Origin: Methylocapsa aurea
GTDB lineage: Bacteria > Pseudomonadota > Alphaproteobacteria > Rhizobiales > Beijerinckiaceae
Length of the DNA: 64,000 bases
Direction: 5' to 3'
Assembly: GCF_000746085.1 (NCBI RefSeq)
Contig: NZ_KN050804.1
Coordinates: forward strand, 223,064 to 287,063
This document shows, in pieces, positions 48,656 to 57,298 of the stretch. Below the pieces are notes generated by a model, which searched no databases, was not told the DNA's origin, and saw only the letters and a list, made by a program, of their open reading frames with translations. Every line of letters begins with the position of its first letter. Within the stretch, counting starts at the first letter, position 1. A program made the position numbers and the translations under genes.

Positions 48656-49474
48656 TTGGTTCAGGAGCCTTCGACGAGGATGGGGACTGGGCATGCCCAG
48701 GCGTTCGACGGCTTGCCCGCGGCATCTCGACGCAGGAAATCAGCTGATCTTTCACTGAACAATGATCGCATGCCTGTCAATGATAATCCGCGCGGTTTCC
48801 ACCAAAATGAGGCGCCCTTCCTAGAGGGGGCCGCTCCCAATGAGCGGGTTCGAACCGTTTTTCCCGTCAATGTCGCCATCGCCGACAAGAATCCAATGGT
48901 GCTCGCCGCTCTTAAGGCGCTGCTCACTCAGGACAAGCGGTTCAATCTGGTGCTCATATCGAGCGACGGAGAGCAATTTCTAAACAATTTAGGGCGGCTT
49001 CCCGTCCCGGTCAGCCTCGGCGTCATTGGCTGGGAATTGCCGCTGATGCATGCCCGCGAAATCTTGCACGCGCTTTCAAAGCGCCCCAGCGCGCCCAAAA
49101 TCGTCGTTTATAGCGGCACCAAGGATCCGGCGGCGCCAACCGAAACATGGCGGCTCGGAGGCGCTGGTTTCGTAAGCAAGCTCTCTCCCCCCGAACGGCT
49201 GCTGGAAGTATTCGCCGCCGTTGCTGGCGGAGACATGGTGTTTCCCTTCGTCGATATGCAGAAGGGCCGGATGGACCCGCTCGCAAGCCTTACCCACCGT
49301 GAGCGCGATCTTCTCGCCGCTCTTGGCGAGTCAGGGCAGAGCAACGCTCAACTGGCGCGGGAGTTCGGAGTATCCATCAATACGATCAAATTTCATTTGC
49401 GAAACCTGTTCGGCAAGCTCGATGTCCGCAATCGGACCCAGGCGATCTGTCATTATATGGAAATGAAGCGCTGA
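48656..49474 (+). CDS. LuxR-family regulator with atypical receiver domain
   Basis: A protein of 272 residues from TTG 48656 (GGGAGG 7 nt upstream) or 234 from ATG 48770. Receiver-like domain (VNVAIADKNPMVLAALKALL ... IVVYSGTKD ... GFVSKLSPPERLLE) followed by a LuxR HTH (LTHRERDLLAALGE, NTIKFHLRNLFGKLDVRNR). The phospho-acceptor site, usually LLDLxLP, reads VIGWELP, so the Asp is Gly; Ser and Lys of the switch remain. It likely works without phosphorylation. Target unknown; nearest upstream gene is the 37-aa peptide. Confidence 0.85.
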   Translation: MVQEPSTRMGTGHAQAFDGLPAASRRRKSADLSLNNDRMPVNDNPRGFHQNEAPFLEGAAPNERVRTVFPVNVAIADKNPMVLAALKALLTQDKRFNLVLISSDGEQFLNNLGRLPVPVSLGVIGWELPLMHAREILHALSKRPSAPKIVVYSGTKDPAAPTETWRLGGAGFVSKLSPPERLLEVFAAVAGGDMVFPFVDMQKGRMDPLASLTHRERDLLAALGESGQSNAQLAREFGVSINTIKFHLRNLFGKLDVRNRTQAICHYMEMKR

Positions 49475-50026
49475 ACCCTCCTCGGCTTGCGCTTAGCTCT
49501 GCGCCTTGATCGGCAACATGCCGAGGCGATTTGCCGGGCGCGCAGGGGCATCGACGCCCTTCTAACCAAGCGGGGCACCTTCAAGCGAACCGGATGCCGA
49601 GTCCCGGCGAGCAAACCCCGACAATCAGTGCCTGCGGACGCTGAGCGCGTTTTGCGAAGCAGTTGCCCAATTCGCGGCAAGACATGCAATAAAATAGCAA
49701 TCTAGAGTTGCTATCTGAATCTGCGGAGGCAGAAAGCGCTTGCCGCGCTCCCCCGAAACTGAAAAATCCTCCGGCGCTCCATCCTGTCAAATAATTTACA
49801 TCGTTTTTGGACAAGATTGGGCTCATCCATGCGCTATAAGGAAGCTCACAAGGGCATGATCGATTAGCCCTGAAGCGCTAGGCTCAGAAGCGCGCCGATC
49901 AGATATTTCATTCATCGATCGGGCCAAGATCGAAGAATCAGAGCCGATCCACATTGAACCCTTCGCCGTCCTAGGCTCCCCGCTCCTGGCCATGGCGCGG
50001 CATCACCACTGGCAAATGGCGACGTC
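49475..50026. other. 552-bp gap without recognised gene
   Basis: No coding support. A TAGCAA / TTGCTA stem at about 49698-49716 is followed by T-rich sequence only when read on the minus strand, where no gene ends. The rest shows nothing. Confidence 0.45.
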
Positions 50027-50605
50027 ATGAACCTGCAAGCAGACCCCCTCATGCCGGATCGCGAGATTGCTCTCCGGGAAGGCGCACATATCATCCTGCG
50101 CAGCGTCCGGCGCGACGATGAAGCGCGTCTCCGGGCCATGTTTGCGCAGGCCTCGCCGGAGGATATTCACTATCGCTGCTTCGGCGCGATGCATGATTTT
50201 GCCGGCCATATGGCAAAACGCCTGGCCCATCTCGACCCGAAGACGGAAGTGGCCCTGGTGGCGACGACGCTCCCCGGGCAGACGCCGGAGGAAATCCTCG
50301 GCGCCGTTCATATCGTTCAGGATCCCAACGCGCTGGATACCGCCGAATTCGACATCATGGTGCGCTCAGACCTCAAGCAGCATGGCCTCGGATATCGACT
50401 GATGACGGAAATTCTGCAATGCGCGCGCCAACGCGGCCTCGAAGCCGTCACCGGCGACATATTGCGCGATAATTTTGCGATGCTGCAAATGGCGCAAGAA
50501 CTCGGCTTCAAGACGGAAATCGCGGAAGGAGCCGATGCCGTGCGGGTCAAGGTGACCCTTGCCGAGCTCCCGGCCTTTGCCGAGGCTGAATTAAGATCGT
50601 CTTGA
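50027..50605 (+). CDS. GNAT-family acetyltransferase (Pat-like domain)
   Basis: A protein of 192 residues. HIILRSVRRDDEARLRAMF and PEDIHYRCFGAMHDF resemble the GNAT domain at the end of protein lysine acetyltransferases of the Pat/acetyl-CoA-synthetase-like type, here as a free-standing domain. LKQHGLGYRLMTEIL is the acetyl-CoA loop. The start lacks a good ribosome binding site. Substrate unknown. Confidence 0.82.
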   Translation: MNLQADPLMPDREIALREGAHIILRSVRRDDEARLRAMFAQASPEDIHYRCFGAMHDFAGHMAKRLAHLDPKTEVALVATTLPGQTPEEILGAVHIVQDPNALDTAEFDIMVRSDLKQHGLGYRLMTEILQCARQRGLEAVTGDILRDNFAMLQMAQELGFKTEIAEGADAVRVKVTLAELPAFAEAELRSS

Positions 50606-50885
50606 AAACTCTTTCCTCCCAACCCAATTCAAGGCGCAGGGCTAAATGGCGGCGGCCTTTCGCGCTCATTTTAGCCTAATGCCTTCTCCCGATTAGTGGA
50701 TGCCTCCGCCGACAAGCGCGCCGACGGCTTCGCCAGCGACGGCCCAGTCGCAATGCGAGCGACTCTCTCGCGGCGCGCTCCAAGCGAGATCGCGTTAGAT
50801 CGTGGACGCAATCTTGGCTAACCGATAATCCCGTCCCAAATCGCACGCCGCTGGCGTCCCGCTTGATCGGATTGAGCAAGATTTC

Positions 50886-52265
50886 ATGAAAGACGATGAA
50901 GCCAATCGCTTTTCCGCCCGCGCCGCGCGTTATGCCCGCGTCGGCGCGAATGTCGGCGGCGTTGCTGCGCGGATCGCCGGCGCCCGCCTTTTCGGCGCGC
51001 GAGGAGCCGATGCGGCGCATGCGGCGGCCTTGACGCAAGCGCTCGGCGGTCTGAAGGGACCGATGATGAAGGTCGCCCAGATGATGTCGACCATCCCCGA
51101 CCTGCTGCCGCCGGAATATGTCGAGGAATTGCAGAAGCTGCAATGCGAAGCTCCTGCGATGGGCGCGGCCTTCGTTAAGCGGCGGATGCAGGCGGAGCTC
51201 GGACCAAATTGGCTCTCCCGTTTCGACGCATTCGATTATCATCCGGCGGCGGCGGCTTCGCTGGGCCAGGTGCATCGCGCGATCGCCAAGGATGGCGCGG
51301 ATGTCGCCTGCAAATTGCAGTATCCCGATATGCGATCGGCCGTCGAAGCCGATCTCACCCAACTTGACGTCCTGTTCGCCCTGCACCGGCGCCTCAACCC
51401 AATCATCGACACGCGCGAAATAACCCAGGAAATCAGCGACCGCGTGCGCGAGGAGCTCGATTATGAGCGCGAAGCCAAACATGCCGCGCTCTATCAAGGC
51501 ATGCTGAATAAAATCGACGCCGTCCGCGTGCCGCGCGTGCGGCAAGACCTCTCGACCGGGCGGCTGTTGACGATGGACTGGCTCGAAGGCCAAAAGCTGC
51601 TGAAATTTGTTGGCGCGGACGAAGCTTCGCGCAACCGCATCGCGGGCGCCATGTTCAAGGCTTGGTGGGTCCCCTTCAGCCAGTTTGGCGTCATCCACGG
51701 CGATCCGCACCTCGGCAATTACACCGTCTTCGGCGAGCCGAGCCAGGGTTCTGGCGGTATGGCGGCCTACGGCATCAACCTTCTCGACTATGGCTGCGTC
51801 CGGATCTTTACGGCGAAATTCGTTGGTGGCGTCGTCGATCTCTATGAAGGATTATTGCACAATGATTTCGACCGCACCTTCCACGCCTATGAGACCTGGG
51901 GATTTCACGGCCTCACCAAGGAACTCGCCGAAATTTTGAACATTTGGGCGCGCTTCATCTATGGCCCCTTGCTTGATGACCGCTTGCGCACGGTCGCCGA
52001 TGGCGTCGCGCCTGGACATTATGGCCGCAAGGAAGCGTTTCGGGTGCATCAAGCGCTGAAGCGGAGAGGACCGGTTCGCGTGCCGCGCGAATTCGTGTTC
52101 ATGGATCGGGCGGCGATCGGGCTTGGCGGCGCCTTTCTTCATCTCAACGCCCGGCTCAATTTTTACCGATTGTTCAATGAAGCGATCGGCAAATTCCAGG
52201 AAGACGCCCTAAACGAACGCCAAGCCGCCGCGCTCGGCGCCGCCGGCCTCAAGCGACCAGCATGA
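50886..52265 (+). CDS. ABC1/UbiB-family atypical kinase
   Basis: A protein of 459 residues. LGGLKGPMMKVAQMMS near 53 is the family KxGQ region (here KVAQ), AAASLGQVHRA near 122 the A-rich nucleotide loop, VIHGDPHLGNY near 273 the catalytic loop, LLDYGCVR near 300 the DFG equivalent (DYG). UbiB/COQ8-like proteins support ubiquinone synthesis or lipid handling. Not next to other ubi genes. Confidence 0.9.
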   Translation: MKDDEANRFSARAARYARVGANVGGVAARIAGARLFGARGADAAHAAALTQALGGLKGPMMKVAQMMSTIPDLLPPEYVEELQKLQCEAPAMGAAFVKRRMQAELGPNWLSRFDAFDYHPAAAASLGQVHRAIAKDGADVACKLQYPDMRSAVEADLTQLDVLFALHRRLNPIIDTREITQEISDRVREELDYEREAKHAALYQGMLNKIDAVRVPRVRQDLSTGRLLTMDWLEGQKLLKFVGADEASRNRIAGAMFKAWWVPFSQFGVIHGDPHLGNYTVFGEPSQGSGGMAAYGINLLDYGCVRIFTAKFVGGVVDLYEGLLHNDFDRTFHAYETWGFHGLTKELAEILNIWARFIYGPLLDDRLRTVADGVAPGHYGRKEAFRVHQALKRRGPVRVPREFVFMDRAAIGLGGAFLHLNARLNFYRLFNEAIGKFQEDALNERQAAALGAAGLKRPA

Positions 52266-52408
52266 GCCCCCGCTGCACGCCGCCGCGGCGCTTTCTTGAC
52301 ATGCCGCCTCCGCACAAGAATTTAGCACTTTGTGTCGCCGCCCCCTTGCGTGGTAGGAGAATCATTGCGAAAGGTTGCTCAATCTAAACTCCGCTAGAGA
52401 GGCGCGCC

Positions 52409-52558
52409 ATGGCCGAAGATCACGCTCACCCCGCGGGTCATCCCGCGATGGATTATGACGAACACGAAAAGACCTACCAGCTTTTCCTGAAGCTTATCAA
52501 ATACAGCGCCATCGGCGCTATCGGTATCCTCATATTGCTGGCGTTGGTCACGATCTGA
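52409..52558 (+). CDS. aa3-type cytochrome c oxidase subunit IV (small)
   Basis: A protein of 49 residues from MAEDHAHPAGHP with His-rich N-terminus, the DYDEHEKTYQLFLKLIKYS pattern and one membrane span (AIGAIGILILLALVTI). This matches the tiny bacterial aa3 oxidase subunit IV, which in alphaproteobacteria commonly lies just before pntAA. GAGAGG lies 6 nt before the ATG. Confidence 0.9.
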   Translation: MAEDHAHPAGHPAMDYDEHEKTYQLFLKLIKYSAIGAIGILILLALVTI

Positions 52559-52660
52559 CCAGGGCGCATGGGAATGCGTTCGCCGGAATCGGCCCCGCTC
52601 CGGGGCTGAGCCGGCAAGACCAATCCGGATCAGAAACTCGATGAAATTTCGGAGTTTTCT

Positions 52661-53800
52661 ATGCGCATCGCCGTCCTCGCCGAAACCGATCCTGATGAGA
52701 GCCGCGTCGCCGCGACCGCCGAGACCGTAAAGAAATACATTGGCCTTGGCGCGGAAGTCGCCGTTGAAGCCGGGGCTGGAGAGCGATCCGGCATCGCCGA
52801 CGAAGACTATGCGCAAGCGGGAGCAAAAATCGAGCCCGAAGCCGCTTCGACCGTGCGCGACGCCGATATTGTCTTGCGGGTCCGGCGGCCGCTTGCGAGC
52901 GAAATCGCCGGCGCAAAGCAAGGCGCCGCGGTCATCGCGATCATGGACCCCTATGATTATGTGTCCGAGCTGCAATCCTTGGCTGCGGAAGGCGTTTGCG
53001 CATTCGGCATGGAACTGATGCCGCGCATCACGCGCGCGCAAGCGATGGACGTCCTATCGAGCCAGGCCAATCTCGCCGGCTATCGGGCGGTCATTGACGC
53101 AGCCGCCGAATATGGTCGCGCCATCCCGATGATGACGACGGCGGCGGGCACCATTCCCCCAGCAAAAATCTTCATCATGGGCGTCGGCGTCGCCGGGTTG
53201 CAGGCGATCGCCACCGCCCGCAGGCTCGGCGCCATCGTGACGGCGACCGATGTCAGGCCAGCGACGAAAGAGCAGGTCTTGTCGCTAGGCGCGAAATTCA
53301 TCGCGGTCGAGGACGAAGAATTCAAACAGGCCGAGACGGCGGCGGGCTACGCCAAGGAAATGTCGCCCGAATACAAGGCGAAACAGGCGGCGCTGACGGC
53401 CTCTCACATCGCCGCCCAGGACATCGTCATTACGACCGCGCTCATTCCCGGACGCCCGGCGCCCGTTCTCATCACGGCCGATATGGTCCATTCGATGCGG
53501 CCCGGCTCGGTCATCGTCGATCTGGCGGTCGAGCGCGGCGGCAATTGCGAATTGGCGGAGCCCGGCAAAACGATCGTCACGGAAAACTGGGTCAAGATCG
53601 TCGGCCATCTGAATCTCGCCGGCCGCCTGGCCGCGAGCGCTTCGGCGCTTTACGCCAAGAACCTTTTGGAATTCGTCGAGACCCTGATCGATCCGCAGAG
53701 CCATTCGCTTGCGATCAAATGGGATGATGAACTCGTCAAGGCGACCTTGCTCACCAAGGAAAGCGCGCTCGCGCATCCAAGCTTCCAAGCGGCGAGCTGA
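52661..53800 (+). CDS. pntAA: NAD(P) transhydrogenase subunit alpha part 1
   Basis: A protein of 379 residues, soluble domain [20 protein letters not shown] and [18 protein letters not shown] (Rossmann NAD site) near 165-185, and RPATKEQV. It binds NAD(H). GGAG is 6 nt before the ATG. With pntA2 and pntB it forms the split proton-translocating transhydrogenase that makes NADPH. Confidence 0.95.
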   Translation: MRIAVLAETDPDESRVAATAETVKKYIGLGAEVAVEAGAGERSGIADEDYAQAGAKIEPEAASTVRDADIVLRVRRPLASEIAGAKQGAAVIAIMDPYDYVSELQSLAAEGVCAFGMELMPRITRAQAMDVLSSQANLAGYRAVIDAAAEYGRAIPMMTTAAGTIPPAKIFIMGVGVAGLQAIATARRLGAIVTATDVRPATKEQVLSLGAKFIAVEDEEFKQAETAAGYAKEMSPEYKAKQAALTASHIAAQDIVITTALIPGRPAPVLITADMVHSMRPGSVIVDLAVERGGNCELAEPGKTIVTENWVKIVGHLNLAGRLAASASALYAKNLLEFVETLIDPQSHSLAIKWDDELVKATLLTKESALAHPSFQAAS

Positions 53801-53844
53801 TCCGGGGTCACTACCAACCAGAAGTCCAAGGAGGAGGGGACGAG

Positions 53845-54282
53845 ATGGCAACCGAAATCGACCTACAAGCGCTGGAAAAGCTGAAGGCGGCGGCAACGGC
53901 TGCGCGCCAGGCGGCCGACGCCGCGCAAGCTTACGCCGATGAAATCGCCGCAAGCGCGTCGGCGCTGAGCGGCGGCGCCATCGATCCATTTGTTTTCCGG
54001 CTGGCGATCTTCGTCCTCGCCGTGTTCGTCGGCTATTACGTGGTCTGGTCGGTGACGCCCTCGCTGCACACGCCGCTGATGTCGGTCACCAATGCGATCT
54101 CCTCGGTCATCGTCGTCGGCGCCTTGCTCTCGGCAGGCGTCGATGTCGGCGCCAATGCCGATGAAGGCGCCGGGGCGGCGCGCTTCTACGGCTTCATCGC
54201 GCTCGTCCTTGCATCGGTCAATATTTTCGGCGGCTTCCTCGTCACCGAGCGGATGCTCTCCATGTTTAAGAAGAAGGGCTGA
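53845..54282 (+). CDS. pntAB: NAD(P) transhydrogenase subunit alpha part 2
   Basis: A protein of 145 residues. An alanine-rich amphipathic N-terminus ([20 protein letters not shown]) is longer than usual; four membrane spans follow ([18 protein letters not shown] onward), with [16 protein letters not shown] as the family signature. AGGAGG lies before the ATG. Membrane part of the alpha chain. Confidence 0.93.
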   Translation: MATEIDLQALEKLKAAATAARQAADAAQAYADEIAASASALSGGAIDPFVFRLAIFVLAVFVGYYVVWSVTPSLHTPLMSVTNAISSVIVVGALLSAGVDVGANADEGAGAARFYGFIALVLASVNIFGGFLVTERMLSMFKKKG

Positions 54283-54286
54283 ATCG

Positions 54287-55690
54287 ATGAACGCTAGTCT
54301 TGCGGCCTTTCTCTACCTCGTTTCAGGCGTGCTCTTCATCCTGGCGTTGCGCGGCCTCTCCTCGCCGGAAACCGCGCGGCAAGGCAATCGTTACGGCGTA
54401 ATCGGCATGGGCATAGCGATCGTTACGACGCTCGCCTACCAGCTGCCCGCCGGCTTCTTCGCCCTCATCCTGGTCATCCTCGGGATCGCCGCCGGCGGCG
54501 CCATTGGCGTTTGGCGCGCCCGCACCATCCAGATGACGGCGATGCCCCAACTCGTCGCGCTGTTCCACGCTTTGGTTGGTCTGGCCGCCGTTTTTGTCGC
54601 CGCCAGCGCCCTCAACGCGCCGCAGGCCTTCGGCCTCGGGACGCCAGGCGCGATGCATGCCGGAAGCCTTTTCGAAATGGCGCTCGGCGCGGCGATCGGC
54701 GCTATCACCTTCACCGGCTCGATCATCGCCTTCATGAAACTTGATGGCCGCATGTCCGGCAAGCCGATCCTGCTGCCGAGCCGCCACGCGATCAACATTG
54801 GGCTCGGCGTTCTGCTCGCCATCCTCGCCGTGGCGTTCATGGCGAGCGAATCGCATTTCGTTTTCTGGCTGATTGTCCTCGTATCCTTCGCGCTCGGCCT
54901 GCTCCTTATCATCCCGATCGGCGGCGCCGACATGCCGGTCGTGATCTCGATGCTGAATTCCTATTCGGGCTGGGCCGCGGCCGCCATCGGCTTCACTCTC
55001 GGCAATCTGGCGCTGATCATCACCGGCGCCCTTGTTGGCTCTTCCGGCGCGATCCTCTCCTATGTCATGTGCAAGGGAATGAACCGCTCCTTTATCTCCG
55101 TCATTCTCGGCGGCTTCGGTGGTGAAACCGCCGCTCCGCCGCCGAGCGGCGAGGCCGAGGCGCGCCCTGTCAAGCAAGGCTCGCCCGAAGAGGCCGCCAA
55201 AATTCTGAAAAAAGCGAAAAAAGTGATCATCGTGCCAGGCTATGGATTGGCGGTCGCTCAGGCGCAGCATGCGGTCCGCGAAATCGCCGACGTTCTCAAA
55301 AAGGATGGCGTCGACGTCAAATATGCGATTCATCCCGTCGCCGGTCGGATGCCCGGGCATATGAACGTTCTCCTCGCCGAAGCGAACGTGCCTTATGACG
55401 AAGTGTTCGAACTCAAGGAAATCAATCCCGAGTTCGCGGAAGCCGATGTCGCTCTCGTCATTGGCGCCAATGACGTCACCAACCCGGCCGCCAAGACCGA
55501 TCCCACCTCGCCGATCTACGGCATGCCGATCCTCGACGTCGAAAACGCCAAGACCGTGCTCTTCGTCAAACGCGGCATGGGGTCCGGCTACGCCGGCGTC
55601 GAGAATGAATTGTTCTTCCGCAACAACACTTTGATGCTTTTCGGAGACGCCAAGAAAGTGGCCGACTCGGTTTTGCGGTCGCTGGAGTGA
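54287..55690 (+). CDS. pntB: NAD(P) transhydrogenase subunit beta
   Basis: A protein of 467 residues from MNASLAAFLYLVSG, 4 bp after pntA2. Eight to nine membrane spans carry the proton channel; the C-terminal domain III binds NADP (VIIVPGYGLAVAQAQHAVRE near 316, AGRMPGHMNVLLAEANVPYD near 350, VIGANDVTNPAA near 395). Followed by a strong terminator. Confidence 0.95.
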   Translation: MNASLAAFLYLVSGVLFILALRGLSSPETARQGNRYGVIGMGIAIVTTLAYQLPAGFFALILVILGIAAGGAIGVWRARTIQMTAMPQLVALFHALVGLAAVFVAASALNAPQAFGLGTPGAMHAGSLFEMALGAAIGAITFTGSIIAFMKLDGRMSGKPILLPSRHAINIGLGVLLAILAVAFMASESHFVFWLIVLVSFALGLLLIIPIGGADMPVVISMLNSYSGWAAAAIGFTLGNLALIITGALVGSSGAILSYVMCKGMNRSFISVILGGFGGETAAPPPSGEAEARPVKQGSPEEAAKILKKAKKVIIVPGYGLAVAQAQHAVREIADVLKKDGVDVKYAIHPVAGRMPGHMNVLLAEANVPYDEVFELKEINPEFAEADVALVIGANDVTNPAAKTDPTSPIYGMPILDVENAKTVLFVKRGMGSGYAGVENELFFRNNTLMLFGDAKKVADSVLRSLE

Positions 55691-55768
55691 GACAAGACGC
55701 GGCAGGATGCGCCTCCCGCCGCAAGCAAGTCTCAGCCTGACGCTGCTCAAGCCAAGGCCCGGTTTCAT

Positions 55769-55805
55769 GGATCTCTTTCATGGCGACATGAAAGAGATCT
55801 TTTTT
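55769..55805 (+). terminator. intrinsic terminator of pnt operon
   Basis: A 13-bp perfect stem (GATCTCTTTCATG / CATGAAAGAGATC) with a GCGA tetraloop followed by a run of T. It lies 79 bp after the pntB stop. Confidence 0.92.
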
Positions 55806-55884
55806 ATGAGCTGATATTTCTGCGCAAAGGCCGCTTCGCTCCCCAAAAGTCCGCAGCGAGCGCTTTTCAGGCCATTGTTTCGGT

Positions 55885-55977
55885 GCATGATCCTGTCCAA
55901 AAAGGTCCGCACCTTTGTGGGATCATCTCTCGACGCATGATCTTGTCCAAAAAGTCTGCAACTTTTTGGGATCATGC
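55885..55977. repeat. two REP-like palindromes between pntB and hisN
   Basis: Copy 1 (55885-55927) and copy 2 (55935-55977) share GCATGATCYTGTCCAAAAAG at the left and GGGATCAT at the right. Inner stems differ in sequence but both pair (AAAGGT / ACCTTT; CCAAAAAGT / ACTTTTTGG). The second ends 1 bp before the hisN stop. They could serve as a bidirectional mRNA-end stabiliser. Confidence 0.8.
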
Positions 55978-55978
55978 T

Positions 55979-56776
55979 TTACCCGCGCAGCAGCTTCAGC
56001 ACCTCGTCGTGAATCCGGGGGCTGCCGCAAGCGACGATATCTCCGCCCCCGGTCGCGCTGGCGCCGTCCCAATCGGTCACGATCCCGCCGGCGCCCTCGA
56101 TAATCGGCGTCAGCGGAGCGATATCATAGGTCTTGAGGCCGGATTCGATTACGCAATCCACGTGACCCGCGGCGAGCATCGCGAATGCGTAACAATCGCC
56201 GCCATAGCGCGACAGCCGCGTCTTGGCCTCGACGCGCCGGAAGGCTGCAAGCTTCGTGTCCGAATAGAGCAGCGGCGACGTCGTCATCAATGTTGCTTTG
56301 GAGAGGTTCGAACAGATCCGCGTCGCGAGCTTGCGTTCGACAATCGCATGATTGAGGCCGGGACCGCGCCAGACCGCGCCCGCGCCATCGCCGATAAACC
56401 GCTCCCTGGTGAAGGGTTGAACCATCATGCCATAGGTCGGAGCGCCATTGTGCAGGAGCCCGATCAGGCTCCCCCAGATCGGCATGCCCGCGATGAAGCT
56501 TTTTGTGCCATCGATCGGATCGAGAACCCAAACATATTCGGCATCGCTTCGAACCGAGCCGAATTCTTCGCCGATAATGCCATGGTGCGGGAAAGTTTGT
56601 TCAATCAGGCGGCGCATCGCCGCCTCGGCCGCATGGTCCGCCTCGGTGACCGGATCGAACATGCCGCCGACATTCTTATCCTCGGCGCCGAGCGCTGTGC
56701 GGAAAAAAGGGAGAATCATGTCGCCGGCAATGTCGGCGAGCTTCTCGACGAACGCGGCAAAATCCACGGCCGTCAT
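55979..56776 (-). CDS. hisN: histidinol-phosphatase, inositol monophosphatase family
   Basis: A protein of 265 residues. Metal-binding motifs: DPVTEADHAAE near 41, GEEF near 69, WVLDPIDGTKSFI near 82 and the C-terminal YDIAPLTPIIEGAGG near 214. Closest in pattern to the HisN (IMPase-type) histidinol-phosphatases of alphaproteobacteria. AGAAGGG precedes the start. Its last step in histidine synthesis is inferred from family. Confidence 0.88.
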   Translation of the reverse strand: MTAVDFAAFVEKLADIAGDMILPFFRTALGAEDKNVGGMFDPVTEADHAAEAAMRRLIEQTFPHHGIIGEEFGSVRSDAEYVWVLDPIDGTKSFIAGMPIWGSLIGLLHNGAPTYGMMVQPFTRERFIGDGAGAVWRGPGLNHAIVERKLATRICSNLSKATLMTTSPLLYSDTKLAAFRRVEAKTRLSRYGGDCYAFAMLAAGHVDCVIESGLKTYDIAPLTPIIEGAGGIVTDWDGASATGGGDIVACGSPRIHDEVLKLLRG

Positions 56777-57298
56777 AGGCGGGCCCTTCTCGCCGACGAC
56801 AGGCGAAGACTTAGAAATCCCGCTGCATTCGTTTCTGATCTGTTCGCCCTGGATAGAAAGAAGTCACCCAGGGGCGACGCGGCAACGCTCGCGCTAGAAC
56901 ACAAGAAATCATATAAAAACATAGACTTAACGTTCTCTTATGCGCCTCGAAAAAAATAGGTCAGCAGGCCTTGCTTTTTGTGCGGCGCACGTGCATATTA
57001 TTGCAGTGCGGCAACGTTGTTGCCGCCGATGCCCTCCTTGGGCGTTTCCTCCCTAGACTTGGGCCGCTTGTGACAACGCAAGCGGCCTCTTTCTTTTTGG
57101 GGCGGTCTTCGCCGCGCCGGCTTCTTAAAGCCCAATGCGCTCGGTTTGTCGAGGACTCTGGAACGGCGATTGACGGGCCGGCTTGAGACCGCCCGGCCTT
57201 GCAGTCGCGCCAGGAGTTCCCTACCCTCGCGGCTTAGTTGGGAGCAGGCGGCGACCTTTGCGCCGCTTCCCCTGTGCGCATCCAGACGAGGCGGCTTG
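56777..57298. other. gap before KAP-ClC gene, possible small RNA locus
   Basis: 522 bp without a supported protein gene. It holds a GCGGCAAC / GTTGCCGC hairpin near 57008-57026 and a strong plus-strand terminator at 57062. AT-rich sequence near 56905-56960 could hold a promoter. A small transcript between about 56960 and 57098 is therefore possible. Confidence 0.45.
57062..57098 (+). terminator. orphan intrinsic terminator
   Basis: 9-bp perfect stem GGCCGCTTG / CAAGCGGCC with an 8-nt loop, then TCTTTCTTTTT. No plus-strand protein gene ends upstream, since hisN is on the other strand. Confidence 0.75.

Noticed and set aside
49697-49716. Minus-strand terminator-like stem
   Set aside because: The stem is only 6 bp and no minus-strand gene lies upstream of it.
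54323-55768. 481-codon minus-strand open frame opposite pntB
   Set aside because: Shadow of pntB; composition (Gly, Asp, Arg, Glu rich) is artefactual and it has no start signal.
56960-57098. 6S RNA as identity of the gap before the KAP-ClC gene
   Set aside because: The terminator and an apical hairpin exist, but I could not pair the two long arms expected of 6S RNA, so only an unspecified small RNA is suggested.
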